64,000 bases of DNA, taken from Paenarthrobacter aurescens. GTDB taxonomy: Bacteria; Actinomycetota; Actinomycetes; Actinomycetales; Micrococcaceae. The stretch is from NCBI RefSeq assembly GCF_025421775.1, contig NZ_JAOEFX010000006.1:186001-250000 (forward strand). Reading direction: 5' to 3'. The position numbers were made by a program, and so were the translations under genes. Under the pieces are notes generated by a model that saw only the letters and a program-made list of their open reading frames with translations, was not told the DNA's origin and searched no databases. Shown piece by piece: positions 42,507-51,292 of the stretch (position 1 is its first letter; every line of letters begins with the position of its first letter).

Positions 42507-42528
42507 AGTTCTTGGTGGTTACTGGGTG

Positions 42529-43134
42529 CTACTTGGTGGTTTCGGTGCGTTGGGTGCCGGTGAAGGAGAAGGCGAGGGTGGAGGTGGCGCCTTGGAAGTC
42601 GTTGTTCGCGGTGGCGGGCAGCGCGGTGGTGACTTTGAGGTTGTCGGTTTTGGTCGAGGTCAGGGAGGTCAGGTTGTTCAGGGCCTTGTTCGCTGCGATG
42701 ACGGGGCCGTTGGCCAGGACGGTGGTTTTGGTGCCGGCGCAGGTGTAGGGGGCGGCGGTGCCGGTCCAGGCGACGGAGCAGTTTTCGATGGTCAGCTGCA
42801 GCCCGTGCGTGGTGTCGGTGGTGAGCAGGGAACCTGTGGCGCCGGCGGAGGTGGTGAGGGTGACGTTGTTCAGGTCCGAGTTGCCGGTGTTGGCCAGGGT
42901 GACGAGCTTTTCGACCTTGTCGCCGGGCAGCAGTCCTGCGACCGGGACGTTGAGCGTGTTGGCCGCTCCGGTGCCCAGGGCGATGGTGACGGTCCCTGCG
43001 GTGACTGCCTGGGAGGCGGAGGTGGAGGAGGTGAACGCGCCGTAGGTGCCCATGCCGGCGACGGCGGCTGCGGTGCCGACCAGTGCGACGGAGGCGAGGA
43101 TCTTGCCGGAGGTGGACTTCAGGGTGATGGCCAT
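42529..43134 (-). CDS. TasA/CalY-like protein with SipW-type signal peptide
   Basis: Exported 201-residue protein. The N-terminal signal ASVALVGTAAAVAGMGTYGAFTSSTSASQAVTAGTVTIAL matches the camelysin/TasA pattern processed by the special signal peptidase SipW. The rest is Thr/Ala/Gly-rich beta-type sequence with two Cys (ENCSVAWTG, APYTCAG) that may form a disulfide. ATG 43134 has AAAGGACACC upstream; the frame is open earlier but starts outside the signal. No sipW or second tasA gene is in the window. Fibre or matrix role is by analogy only. Confidence 0.8.
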   Translation of the reverse strand: MAITLKSTSGKILASVALVGTAAAVAGMGTYGAFTSSTSASQAVTAGTVTIALGTGAANTLNVPVAGLLPGDKVEKLVTLANTGNSDLNNVTLTTSAGATGSLLTTDTTHGLQLTIENCSVAWTGTAAPYTCAGTKTTVLANGPVIAANKALNNLTSLTSTKTDNLKVTTALPATANNDFQGATSTLAFSFTGTQRTETTK

Positions 43135-43379
43135 GGGGATCAGGTGTCCTTTCGTGTGGCCACCGTGATCGGCCGGCCGGTTCTTGCCGGCCTGCGTGGC
43201 TGACAAGAACTACTGTGCCGGGCCCGGATCAAGAACCAATCCTGCAAACCCGCAGCACTTCCTCAGGAAAACCTCAAGACTTTTGCACCACCAACCGAGC
43301 AGTATTGAAGAAGCTGCCGGCGTCTCCAAGGCCTAGCGTTAGTGGTGTCAATCAAAGGACCAAGGGAAGAGGGAATGCC

Positions 43380-43838
43380 ATGACGGACAGCGAAAAGACG
43401 GCTACCAAAGAGAAGTCCTACGACGGCTTCACTGTTGAAGAACGCGCCGCGATGAAGGAGCGCGCGCAGGAACTGAAGAAGGCGCCGCGCAAGAAGGCAT
43501 CCAAGGCTGACGGCGAGGCTGACGTCTTAGCCAAGATCGCCGAGATGCCTGAAGCAGACAAAACCATGGCCGAACGCCTCCATGCCATCGTCAAAGAGCA
43601 CGCCCCGGAGCTCACGCCAAAGACCTGGTACGGCATGCCGGCCTACGCCAAAGACGGAAAGAACATCGTCTTCTTCCAAAGCTCACACAAGTTCAAGGCG
43701 CGCTACGCCACGCTCGGCTTCGAAGAGAACGCCAAGCTCGACGACGGTCCCATGTGGCCAACGTCCTTCGCCCTCAAGGAAATCACCCCGGCCGTAGAAG
43801 CCAGGATCGTCGAGCTCATCAAGAGGGCGCTGGCATAA
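43380..43838 (+). CDS. DUF1801 domain protein
   Basis: A 152-residue cytosolic protein. The first 50 residues are charged and Lys/Ala-rich (KAPRKKASKADGEAD). The DUF1801 core follows with LHAIVKEHAPELTPKTWYGMPAYAKDGKNIVFFQ. The domain is shared with the bacterial iron chaperone-like YdhG proteins; its role here is unknown. ATG 43380 has AAGGGAAGAGGG upstream. It is convergent with the AI-2E family gene, 11 bases apart. The preceding 245 bases contain the divergent promoters and a CCGG-rich hairpin near 43171-43192. Confidence 0.82.
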   Translation: MTDSEKTATKEKSYDGFTVEERAAMKERAQELKKAPRKKASKADGEADVLAKIAEMPEADKTMAERLHAIVKEHAPELTPKTWYGMPAYAKDGKNIVFFQSSHKFKARYATLGFEENAKLDDGPMWPTSFALKEITPAVEARIVELIKRALA

Positions 43839-43849
43839 AGTAGGCGCCT

Positions 43850-44986
43850 CTAGGCCGGATGGCTGTTGGCAGGTGGAAGATCCGGATTCATGGGTTCCAA
43901 GTCCGGGTCTTCGGCAGTCCAGACCTGAATGATGGCCCATGTGACCGCCGCGATGGGCACCGCCAGGACAGCACCTATGATGCCGGCAAGGATGGTGCCT
44001 GCCGTCAAGGCCATGAGGATGACCAGTGCGTGGAGCTCCAAGGACTTGCCCATCACTACCGGCTGGAGGAAGTCACCTTCGAGCTGGTTGACCGCGATCA
44101 CGGCAATGACCACTATCAATGCCACGATGGGGCCGTTTGCCACAAGTGCCACCAAGGCGGCCAGAATTCCGGCCACGGTGGCACCCACCAAGGGGACGAA
44201 TGCGCCGATGAACACAATGATGGCCAAAGGGATGGCCAGGGGAACCTGCAGGATGAGCAGGACGGCGCCGATGGCCACCGTGTCCACCAACGCGACGATC
44301 GCCGTGCCCCGGACGTAGCCGCCGAGGACCTCAAGCGTGCGCTTGCCTACACGGCGCAGCTTGGCTTCCCGGACGCCTTTGAAGGGCCGGAGGAAGAACT
44401 CCCAGATTTTGGCGCCATCCTTGAGGAAGAAAAAGAGGATGACTACTACCAAGCTGGCGCCGGCCAGAAACTCCGTGACCACCGACAAGCCGGTCACTGC
44501 CCCGGAGCGTACCTGGCTGCTCTGCGCGAACTCCACCACGGCTTCCCGTGCCTGGTTCAGTTGCTCCCGGTCTATGGGAAACGGTCCGGTCAGCAGGAAG
44601 TTCTCAAGCTCGTCCAGTCCTCCGGCTGCTTGGCTGATCAGTTCGTCCCATTGGCTTCGAACCGAGAAGACGATGAGCGTGATGACTCCGCCGAGCACTA
44701 TCAATAAGCCCAGGAAGGCCACGCCCGTAGCGAGACCGCCGCGCCATCCACGGCGTCTCAGCATGTTGACGAACGGTGCGATAGCCGCTGCCAGGATCAA
44801 GGCGATGAGCACCGGGATGACGAGCAGCCGGACTTGAAGCAGCCCGAAAATCGCTACGACTACAAGGGTCAGAATCAGCAGTATCTGGGTGGCCCGGACG
44901 GCCGTCCGGCCCATTGAGTCTTTCCAAAGATCGGGCTTGGAGGGTTTGCGTATGGAAACGGGGACCGTTTCCTCGGGTGCCGTCAT
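43850..44986 (-). CDS. AI-2E family transporter (PerM/UPF0118)
   Basis: Integral membrane protein of 378 residues with about seven to eight helices. The mid-region VEFLAGASLVVVILFFFLKDGAKIWEFF, LGGYVRGTAIVALVDTVAIGAVLLILQVPLAIPLAIIVFIGAFVPLVGATVAG and LEGDFLQPVVMGKSLELHALVILMALTAG are diagnostic. Members export AI-2, solutes or act in sodium/proton exchange, so the label is by family. Start ATG 44986 with AGGAGCTCACC upstream. Monocistronic by layout. Confidence 0.9.
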   Translation of the reverse strand: MTAPEETVPVSIRKPSKPDLWKDSMGRTAVRATQILLILTLVVVAIFGLLQVRLLVIPVLIALILAAAIAPFVNMLRRRGWRGGLATGVAFLGLLIVLGGVITLIVFSVRSQWDELISQAAGGLDELENFLLTGPFPIDREQLNQAREAVVEFAQSSQVRSGAVTGLSVVTEFLAGASLVVVILFFFLKDGAKIWEFFLRPFKGVREAKLRRVGKRTLEVLGGYVRGTAIVALVDTVAIGAVLLILQVPLAIPLAIIVFIGAFVPLVGATVAGILAALVALVANGPIVALIVVIAVIAVNQLEGDFLQPVVMGKSLELHALVILMALTAGTILAGIIGAVLAVPIAAVTWAIIQVWTAEDPDLEPMNPDLPPANSHPA

Positions 44987-45071
44987 GGTGAGCTCCTGTT
45001 CGTTCGCATCGGTTCACCGACGTGATCAAACATAAGCCTACTGACTATTTCCGCTATGTAGAGACGCCCCG

Positions 45072-45089
45072 AGCCGGATCGGTCCGGCT
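45072..45089 (-). terminator. Hairpin at the end of the proline-rich gene
   Basis: AGCCGGA (45072-45078) and TCCGGCT (45083-45089) are perfect arms around a four-base loop. The hairpin overlaps the stop codon of the minus-strand proline-rich gene. Confidence 0.55.
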
Positions 45090-45273
45090 AGTGGGTCGGG
45101 TCGGGGTGTGGTGGAACGGGCCCTGGGTCGGGAGCCGGCGATGGGCCCGGGGTGGGATTCGGGTCCGGGATGGGGCTGGGTGGAAACGGTGTGGTGGGGT
45201 CCGGCGGTGGCGGCACCGGTCCGGGATCCGGGGGAAATGGCTCGGGCTCATGAGTTGGGGGAAGTGTCATCAT
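45088..45273 (-). CDS. Small proline-rich protein
   Basis: A 61-residue ORF almost wholly of Pro, Asp, Gly, Thr and Ser, with repeating PDP, PGP and PxPDP units and no hydrophobic core or signal. The case for a real gene is its start: AAAGGAG two to three bases before ATG-ATG at 45273, among the best ribosome sites in the window, plus a hairpin at its stop. Function unknown; likely disordered. It is divergent from the NmrA-like gene with a large dyad between. Confidence 0.6.
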   Translation of the reverse strand: MMTLPPTHEPEPFPPDPGPVPPPPDPTTPFPPSPIPDPNPTPGPSPAPDPGPVPPHPDPTH

Positions 45274-45352
45274 GTCTCCTTTGCGTACTCCGGGGTGGCG
45301 CTTCGGCAGATAACTGCAGCCTACTCCCGCGCGGCCCCTATCTACAGGACTG

Positions 45353-45385
45353 CACCATTGCGGACTGAATCAGACCGCAATGGTG
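45353..45385. promoter_or_regulatory. 33-base dyad between divergent genes
   Basis: CACCATTGCGG (45353-45363) and CCGCAATGGTG (45375-45385) are perfect 11-base inverted arms. The centre ACTGAATCAGA is itself symmetric as CTGA-A-TCAG. It lies 43 bases before the NmrA-like ATG and 80 bases from the proline-rich gene, which points to an operator. Confidence 0.75.
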
Positions 45386-45427
45386 ACTACCGTGGTAGGC
45401 AAACGCAGCAAACTGGGGAGGCACGCA

Positions 45428-46300
45428 ATGCGAATAGCGGTAGCAGCGCCGACGGGCCATGTGGGCCGTCATCTTGTCTCGATTTTGATTCGGGCGGGGG
45501 TGAGGCCGCTGGTCCTCAGCCGGGACCCGGCCGGGTTGGCCTCGGACATTCGGGCCGAGGTTGATGTTGCCGTGACCGACCTGCTCGACGGCGACGCCGT
45601 TGTCGAGGCAGTATCCGGCGTCGACTCTCTCTACTGGGTGGATCCACCCCCTGCTGGGGACGACCCCCTGGCCGAGTACGGCCTGGCCGCCGCCAGTGCC
45701 GCGCGCGCAGTTACTGAGGGTGGCGTTGGCCGGGTGGTTTTCCAGAGCAGTGTGGGGGCTGAGAAGCGGCATGGGGTGGGCGAAATTGACGGACTTGCTG
45801 CCACCGAAGTCGCACTGGACCATGCTGGTGCGGACGTCCTTCATCTGCGCTGTGGCTACTTCTTCACCAACCTCGAATACCAGCTGGACGCGATTCGGGC
45901 AGGAATGCTCCAAGTCCTGATTCCCGTCGACAAGCCCATGCCCTGGGTGTCGCCCCGGGACATCGCCGAAGTGGCAGCCGGACGCTTGCTTTCGAAGGAG
46001 TGGAGTGGGCGGCAGGTCCAGGCGGTTCACGGACCGGCTGACCTGACGTGGCGGCAGGTTGCCGGGATTGTTTCGGAAGCCATCGGACGTCCGCTTGACG
46101 TTGAACGTATTCCAGAGGAGGACATGCGAAGCGCCATGCGGGGATTGGGCATGAGCGCGGCTGGTGTGGATTCGCTCGTCGGCATGTCCACCGGGTTCCT
46201 CGACGGTTTCGAGCCGGAGCAACAGCGGTCGGTTCGCAGCACCACGCCGTCGTCGTTGGCGGCGTGGGCCTATGGCGAGTTTCGGCCGCTGCTGGGATGA
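45428..46300 (+). CDS. NmrA/SDR-type NAD(P)-binding protein
   Basis: A 290-residue atypical short-chain dehydrogenase. IAVAAPTGHVGRHLVSILIRAG (residues 3-24) is the Rossmann motif, and VVFQSSVGAEKRHGVGEIDGLAATEVAL and YFFTNLEYQLDAIRAG are as in the NmrA/azoreductase-like QorB group. The usual catalytic Tyr-Lys pair is not evident, so it may be a redox sensor rather than an enzyme. ATG 45428 has CTGGGGAGG upstream; an earlier ATG-like start overlaps the dyad at 45353-45385. Confidence 0.83.
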   Translation: MRIAVAAPTGHVGRHLVSILIRAGVRPLVLSRDPAGLASDIRAEVDVAVTDLLDGDAVVEAVSGVDSLYWVDPPPAGDDPLAEYGLAAASAARAVTEGGVGRVVFQSSVGAEKRHGVGEIDGLAATEVALDHAGADVLHLRCGYFFTNLEYQLDAIRAGMLQVLIPVDKPMPWVSPRDIAEVAAGRLLSKEWSGRQVQAVHGPADLTWRQVAGIVSEAIGRPLDVERIPEEDMRSAMRGLGMSAAGVDSLVGMSTGFLDGFEPEQQRSVRSTTPSSLAAWAYGEFRPLLG

Positions 46301-46318
46301 GACTGTTGTCGATGATCT

Positions 46319-46350
46319 GATTTTAGGTCAAATGACCTAGAATCAATGTC
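46319..46350 (+). promoter_or_regulatory. Operator overlapping a -10 box, probably a leaderless promoter
   Basis: GATTTTAGGTCA (46319-46330) and TGACCTAGAATC (46333-46344) form an inverted repeat at 11 of 12 pairs. TAGAAT at 46338-46343 is a good -10. The ATG at 46351 lies seven bases past it, so transcription would begin at or next to the start codon. The -35 region is poor (ATCTGA at 46315). Confidence 0.65.
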
Positions 46351-47397
46351 ATGAACGATTACCTTGAACTCGACCCCACTGGTCCCGTGCTGATTGTCGG
46401 CGGATATGGCACTGTTGGCACGGCACTCACCAGACTCGCTGCGAAGGAATGGCCCCTGCTCCTCACGGGGAGGAACCCGGCCCGCGGTGGTCACCTGGCC
46501 AGCGAGAACGTGACCGTGCAGAAATGGGACCTCAACCAGCCGGAACCGTTCGAAGCCAAGGTCCGGGCGGTTGTCAGCACGGTGAACGACCCTGAGGACA
46601 GGGTCCTCCGTGCAGCCGTTCGGGCAGGTATTCCGTATGTTGATCTCACCCGCTGGACCAGCCGCGTCACCAGGGCGATCACACTGGCCACCCTCATGCA
46701 GCCGGAAGCTCCTGTGCTGCTGAGCTCCGGCTGGATGGGAGGAGTCACCAACATCGTGGCCGCGGCATTGGCCGAAGAAGTGGGAGGCGCTGACCAGATC
46801 GACGTCGCCATCCGCTATGACACCAACGACCAGGCCGGCGCCGACTCTGTCGACTTTATCGACCGGCTGGGACTGGACTTCGAAGTACGCAAAGGCGGTA
46901 AGGCCGCCGTCGTACGTCCGCTGACCGATACCCGCTGGGTGGACATCGCCGGCCACCGCACCAAGGTGGCCCGGCTGGATACCCCCGAGCAGTTCACCTT
47001 GCCACTCACCATTGGGGCCCGCTCGGTTGCCACCCGCATTGGGTTCAGTTCACATGCATCCACGACGGCGTTGCTCGCCGCGAGGACGGTGGGACTGTTC
47101 CGCTGGGGCAGTGGAGAGCGGTGGGCGCCGCTGCGGCGTTCCCTCTTGTACTCACCCGGGTCGGGCGGAACCGCGCACATCCGAGTGGATGTGAAGGGGC
47201 CTGGCGGAACGAGGACGGCTGTCATTTCGGATCCCCATGGCCAGGCGCATCTGACCGCAATGGGCGGGATGCTGGGGCTGCACAATGTCCTCGGTCCCGG
47301 CGCCCGCCCTGGTGTTTCCTTCCCCGAATCAACTGCGTCGTTGGGTTCAGCGCTCGCGAAACTCGAATCATACGGTGTGACAATATTGAGGTCATGA
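46351..47397 (+). CDS. Saccharopine-dehydrogenase-like NAD(P)-binding protein
   Basis: A 348-residue protein. VLIVGGYGTVGTALTRLAA (residues 13-31) is a Rossmann motif, followed by VVSTVNDPEDRVLRAAVRAGIPYVDLTRW and APVLLSSGWMGGVTNIVAAALAEEVG, as in the saccharopine dehydrogenase/trans-enoyl reductase-like family. The true reaction is unknown. No ribosome site precedes ATG 46351, consistent with a leaderless mRNA. Its stop overlaps the TetR start by four bases (ATGA), and TetR in turn overlaps the GH29 gene. Confidence 0.8.
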   Translation: MNDYLELDPTGPVLIVGGYGTVGTALTRLAAKEWPLLLTGRNPARGGHLASENVTVQKWDLNQPEPFEAKVRAVVSTVNDPEDRVLRAAVRAGIPYVDLTRWTSRVTRAITLATLMQPEAPVLLSSGWMGGVTNIVAAALAEEVGGADQIDVAIRYDTNDQAGADSVDFIDRLGLDFEVRKGGKAAVVRPLTDTRWVDIAGHRTKVARLDTPEQFTLPLTIGARSVATRIGFSSHASTTALLAARTVGLFRWGSGERWAPLRRSLLYSPGSGGTAHIRVDVKGPGGTRTAVISDPHGQAHLTAMGGMLGLHNVLGPGARPGVSFPESTASLGSALAKLESYGVTILRS

Positions 47398-48008
47398 CCG
47401 AAAGCAAGGGCGCCCTGCGGAAGGCGGCGCTCCTTGACGCTGCGGAGGATGTGCTGGTCACCAAGGGCAACGCAAACGCCGCAATGCGGGATTTTGCCGC
47501 TGCCGCCGGGGTGCGGATCGGGCACCTGCAGCACTACTTCCCAACCCGGGCCGACCTCATCCGCGCCGTCCTTGAACGGACACTCGAGCGCTCGCTTCGT
47601 CGACTCACCGAGGTGGCTGGACTGGACCTCGCTCCGGGGGCAGCGGGCGGAATGACCCGGGACGATTCGCGCCGTCTGCTGACTGCGCTGCTGCACGAAC
47701 ATTCGGAGCTGGCGGACGTCAAGATGCACCTTGAGATCTGGGCGCTGGCTGCTTCGGACGAGCAAGCGGCCAGCGCCTTGAGAGAGTTCTATTCGGACTA
47801 CGCCGGGCACGTGCAAGGCGTCGTCCGGCGCGGCAGGCCCGATCTCCCGGAAGATGAACTCGCCGGTGTTGCTGCCGCGATAGTGAGCCTCTTCGAGGGC
47901 GCAGCGGTCACGCGATCGGACATTGCCGGCCTGCGAACCAAAACCGGCGATCACTCCATCATTCACACGGCACAGTGGTTGATCCACGGACAGGAAGCTT
48001 CTCGGTGA
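47394..48008 (+). CDS. TetR family regulator
   Basis: A 204-residue repressor. The HTH region reads RKAALLDAAEDVLVTKGNANAAMRDFAAAAGVRIGHLQHYFPTRADLIRAVLE (about residues 9-61). ATG 47394 overlaps the previous stop, and its own stop overlaps the GH29 GTG. As an internal gene of the operon it most likely autoregulates through the palindrome at 46319-46344. It is unusual for a TetR gene to sit in the middle of such a tightly coupled trio. Confidence 0.92.
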   Translation: MTESKGALRKAALLDAAEDVLVTKGNANAAMRDFAAAAGVRIGHLQHYFPTRADLIRAVLERTLERSLRRLTEVAGLDLAPGAAGGMTRDDSRRLLTALLHEHSELADVKMHLEIWALAASDEQAASALREFYSDYAGHVQGVVRRGRPDLPEDELAGVAAAIVSLFEGAAVTRSDIAGLRTKTGDHSIIHTAQWLIHGQEASR

Positions 48009-49261
48009 CTCAGGTGATGCCTACCCCCGCCCAACTTCGGTGGCAACAGTTGGAATTCGGCGCGTTCATCCACTTCGGCATCAACACCTTCGCCGGTAAG
48101 GAATGGAGCGACGGCACCATCCCGGCCTCCACCTTCAACCCCTCAGAGCTCGACGCCGGAAGTTGGGTTCGCGTGGCCAAGGAGGCGGGTGCGAGGTACT
48201 TGGTCCTCACAGCCAAGCACCACGACGGCTTCTGCCTGTGGCCCACGGACACCACTGACTACTCCGTCGCTTCCTCGCCGTGGCGGGACGGGAAGGGCGA
48301 CGTGGTCCGCGAGGTCGCGGAGGCTTGTGCAGAACAGGGGATAGGCCTGGGTCTTTACCTGTCACCGTGGGACCGGAACGCCGATTGTTACAGTAACCCC
48401 GCGGCTTACGACGACTTTTACGTGCAGCAACTCACCGAGCTCTGCACGGGTTACGGTCCGCTCATGGAGCTGTGGTTCGACGGCGCGGGTTCGGTGGGCC
48501 GGGAGTACGACTGGGACAGGATCATTGCGGTAGTTAAGGAACACCAGCCTGAGGCCATGATCTTCAACATGGGCCAGCCGACCATCCGCTGGGTGGGCAA
48601 CGAGAACGGCCTTGCCGAGGATCCCGTCAATTACGTGGTGGACCGCACATCGGATACCCAATACACGGACTCCAGTTCGGGGCTCGGAGCCGGGCACTAC
48701 CTGCCGCCGGAGTGCGATGTTTCCATCCGTCGTGGCTGGTTCTGGCATCCGGACGACGAGCCGAAATCCACGGGGCACCTGCTCGCGATCTACTACCAAT
48801 CGGTGGGAATGGGCGCGAACCTTCTTCTGAACCTGCCTCCTGATACCCGCGGGCTGATTCCGGACCAGGACGTCGTGAGGCTCCAGGCGTGGAAGGCAGA
48901 ACTGGACCGTCGCCTCTCCGGGGCGGTCGAGGCCACCGTGGAACATCACGACGGCGGTGCGACCCTCAGCTTCCCGGGGGCGGTGACGTTCAATCACCTG
49001 GAGCTCGTGGAGGACTTGAAGTCAGGCCAGCGGATCACGCACCACGTTGTTTCCGGGGATGATTCAAAGCTTGTTGAGGGAAAGACGGTGGGCAACCGAC
49101 GCATCCACCAACTGCCTGTTGTCACTGCAGAAAGGTTGCACGTGAAACTGAGCGGTGAAGGCGGGCGCCTGGCATCGGCGCGCGTCTACACCGGGGCCCT
49201 CGATGCTGCCGTGCCTGTGATTCCCGAAGGCTACGAAGCTCCCACGGACGCGCCGGACTAA
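48005..49261 (+). CDS. Alpha-L-fucosidase, GH29 family
   Basis: Glycoside hydrolase of 418 residues with no signal peptide, so intracellular. [26 protein letters not shown] and [14 protein letters not shown] are typical GH29. The nucleophile Asp159 is in [32 protein letters not shown] ends the barrel. A small beta domain follows. Length and motifs fit the shorter GH29-B/plant-like type. GTG 48005 overlaps the TetR stop; AGGAAG lies eight bases upstream. ATG 48017 is an alternative. It would act on imported fucosylated oligosaccharides; no importer is adjacent. Confidence 0.9.
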   Translation: MTQVMPTPAQLRWQQLEFGAFIHFGINTFAGKEWSDGTIPASTFNPSELDAGSWVRVAKEAGARYLVLTAKHHDGFCLWPTDTTDYSVASSPWRDGKGDVVREVAEACAEQGIGLGLYLSPWDRNADCYSNPAAYDDFYVQQLTELCTGYGPLMELWFDGAGSVGREYDWDRIIAVVKEHQPEAMIFNMGQPTIRWVGNENGLAEDPVNYVVDRTSDTQYTDSSSGLGAGHYLPPECDVSIRRGWFWHPDDEPKSTGHLLAIYYQSVGMGANLLLNLPPDTRGLIPDQDVVRLQAWKAELDRRLSGAVEATVEHHDGGATLSFPGAVTFNHLELVEDLKSGQRITHHVVSGDDSKLVEGKTVGNRRIHQLPVVTAERLHVKLSGEGGRLASARVYTGALDAAVPVIPEGYEAPTDAPD

Positions 49262-49361
49262 CGTCTGCAGGGTCCCGGGCAGGTCGGCAATGCCAGCTGC
49301 CCAGCCACCGGGCGATGTTTCCGGGCCAGGTCCTTATTTTGTCGGTGCCTCCTGCAAGAGT

Positions 49362-50918
49362 ATGGACATGGAGCAGATTCGGGACAGGCGAGCGGGTGTG
49401 GTGGCGTCGGGCGCGCCCATTCCTGCGCTGCTTCCTGCCCGCTCCGATAGCCTGACGCCGGCCGTTACTGGCGGTGATGATGGACTGGCGGTTCCTGTCG
49501 GTGACGATTCCGTTCGTCCAGGCCGTGTCCGGCTCGGTGCTGTGCTGTCCGGCTCATCATGGCACTCCAGTTCCTCTCTGCAGCCAAGAGCTGTTGAGTC
49601 CGGCACCGTCAGCGGCGATCTGATCAATCAGTTGCGGGCGTTGGAGGAGATGAAGTCAGCCATCGTTGCCTTGCAGGCAAGAATTGCCGTGGCGTTGGAT
49701 CTGACCCAACGGCAAGAGCAGGCAGAGGCCGGCGTGCCCGTGTCCGAACGGGGTAAGGGTGTTGGGGCGCAGGTGGCGTTGGCTCGGCGGGAGTCCCCGA
49801 ATCGTGGCTCCCGACTCCTGGGGATGGCCAAAGCCCTGGTCATGGAGATGCCACGAACCTTGGCCGCGTTGAACACGGGCCAGTTGAATGAGTGGCGGGC
49901 GACGCTGCTGGTCAGGGAAACGGCGTGCTTGTCTGTGGAGGACAGGTGTGCGGTGGATGAGGAGCTCGCCCCGGACACCGGAACCTTCGACGGCGCCGGA
50001 GATCAAGCGATCATTGCCGCAGCGAAGGCGGCTGCGTACCGGCGCGATCCGCGGTCGGTGGTGAAGCGTGCCAGTCACGCTGCGTCCGAGCGGACCGTGA
50101 GTCTTCGTCCGGCGCCGGACACCATGACGTACCTGACCGCGCTGCTGCCGGTCGCGCAAGGGGTCGCGGTCTATGCCGCGCTCACGCGTGGGGCTGATTC
50201 TGCCCGTTCGGCCGGTGATCCCCGGAACCGAGGCCAGGTCATGGCCGACACCCTCGTCGAGCGGGTCACCGGTACGCCGGGCGGGATCTCAGGGATCAAT
50301 CTGGATCTCGTGATGACCGACCGAACCCTCTTCCAGGCCGACAGCGAACCAGCCCGCGTGAAGAGCTACGGAATCGTCCCAGCAGGGTGGGCCCGGAAAC
50401 TGGTCGGTGCAGGCGGTGCAGGCGGTGCAGGCGGTGCCGGCCATGCCGGCCATGCCGACGTTGCAGGCGGTGCAGGCAGGGAGATTCCAGCGGGGCAGGA
50501 TCCCTCGGCTGGCAGCGACTCCGGTCCTCCGCGGGATCCTGAGTTCCAGATCTGGCTTCGCCGGCTCTACACTGCACCCGCCACGGGAGATCTCCTGACT
50601 ATGGACTCCAAAGCGAGGCTCTTTCCGCCGCGGCTCAGACGCTTCATCGAAACCCGTGATGACACCTGCCGCACACCGTACTGCGACGCGCCCATCAGGC
50701 ACATCGACCACATCGTGCCCTGGCGCGCCGGCGGAACAACCACCGTGAGCAACGGGGCCGGTCTCTGCGAAGCCTGCAACCTCACCAAAGAGAACCCGGG
50801 CTGGAGCGCCAACACCATGCCCGGGGAAAGACACGCCCTTGAAATCCGCACCCCCACCGGGCACAGCTACCGCTCGCAAGCGCCGCCACTGCCCGGGCAT
50901 CGTCCCTCCAGAACATGA
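49362..50918 (+). CDS. DUF222/HNH endonuclease (13E12 family) protein
   Basis: A 518-residue protein of a family often multicopy in Actinobacteria. The DUF222 region includes [24 protein letters not shown] and [27 protein letters not shown]. The C-terminal HNH nuclease has [43 protein letters not shown] with all Cys and His in place. Between them is a Gly-Ala-Gly tandem repeat (residues 349-372). ATG 49362 is chosen near the first conserved sequence; ATG 49290 and 49368 are possible. Biological role unknown; mobility of the family is suspected. Confidence 0.87.
   Translation: MDMEQIRDRRAGVVASGAPIPALLPARSDSLTPAVTGGDDGLAVPVGDDSVRPGRVRLGAVLSGSSWHSSSSLQPRAVESGTVSGDLINQLRALEEMKSAIVALQARIAVALDLTQRQEQAEAGVPVSERGKGVGAQVALARRESPNRGSRLLGMAKALVMEMPRTLAALNTGQLNEWRATLLVRETACLSVEDRCAVDEELAPDTGTFDGAGDQAIIAAAKAAAYRRDPRSVVKRASHAASERTVSLRPAPDTMTYLTALLPVAQGVAVYAALTRGADSARSAGDPRNRGQVMADTLVERVTGTPGGISGINLDLVMTDRTLFQADSEPARVKSYGIVPAGWARKLVGAGGAGGAGGAGHAGHADVAGGAGREIPAGQDPSAGSDSGPPRDPEFQIWLRRLYTAPATGDLLTMDSKARLFPPRLRRFIETRDDTCRTPYCDAPIRHIDHIVPWRAGGTTTVSNGAGLCEACNLTKENPGWSANTMPGERHALEIRTPTGHSYRSQAPPLPGHRPSRT
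50406..50477 (+). repeat. Eight in-frame 9-bp repeats inside the HNH gene
   Basis: Eight consecutive 9-base units start with GGTGCAGGC (three exact copies, then GGTGCCGGC, CATGCCGGC, CATGCCGAC, GTTGCAGGC, GGTGCAGGC). Each unit adds three codons, giving GAG, HAG, HAD or VAG. Copy-number change would leave the reading frame intact. Confidence 0.95.
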
Positions 50919-50981
50919 GCATTGGACCCTGAGCGAGCCCAGCCCGTGCACGCAGCGGCGCGCGTCAGGGGGCTTGCTGAC

Positions 50982-51027
50982 GTGCCTGGACAAGTCTTCA
51001 AAAAGTGCCTGGACAAGTTTTCAAAAA
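50982..51027. repeat. Two direct 23-bp copies before the sigma factor gene
   Basis: GTGCCTGGACAAGT is followed by TTTCAAAAA or CTTCAAAAA. It occurs at 50982-51004 and 51005-51027 head to tail with one mismatch. The rest of the 374-base gap 50919-51292 holds the promoter-like stretch at 51043 and the hairpin at 51084; I see no gene in it. Confidence 0.9.
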
Positions 51028-51042
51028 AAGTTCGTACCCCGC

Positions 51043-51070
51043 GTAACCCTTTGGCGTACCCCGACGATTA
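51043..51070 (+). promoter_or_regulatory. Possible ECF-type promoter of the sigma factor gene
   Basis: GTAACC (51043-51048), a 16-base spacer and CGATTA (51065-51070) have the AAC-type -35 and CG-type -10 of ECF-dependent promoters. Autoregulation would be normal for such a sigma gene. The match is by shape only. Confidence 0.3.
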
Positions 51071-51083
51071 CGTCTGTGAAAGG

Positions 51084-51123
51084 GCCGAGCTGGAATTTGT
51101 CCCCCATCATGTTCCAGCTCGGC
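51084..51123 (+). other. Hairpin in the sigma factor leader
   Basis: GCCGAGCTGGAA (51084-51095) and TTCCAGCTCGGC (51112-51123) are perfect 12-base arms with a 16-base loop, followed by TCTTCCTTGTCC. It could terminate the HNH transcript or be part of the sigma gene's 5' leader, 170 bases before the start. Confidence 0.6.
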
Positions 51124-51292
51124 TCTTCCTTGTCCGGATCAATTTGCCTGATCAGATTTTCCTCGGACAAGCGGGTCCTCCGTGAGGATGGCCCGGCAGA
51201 GCAGATACCCTTGGTGAAGTCCTCCGTCGTGCAAAGGCGGGTGACCTGGCTACAAAGCCACGGACCTGCCGCCGATCGAAAGTCCCATAACT

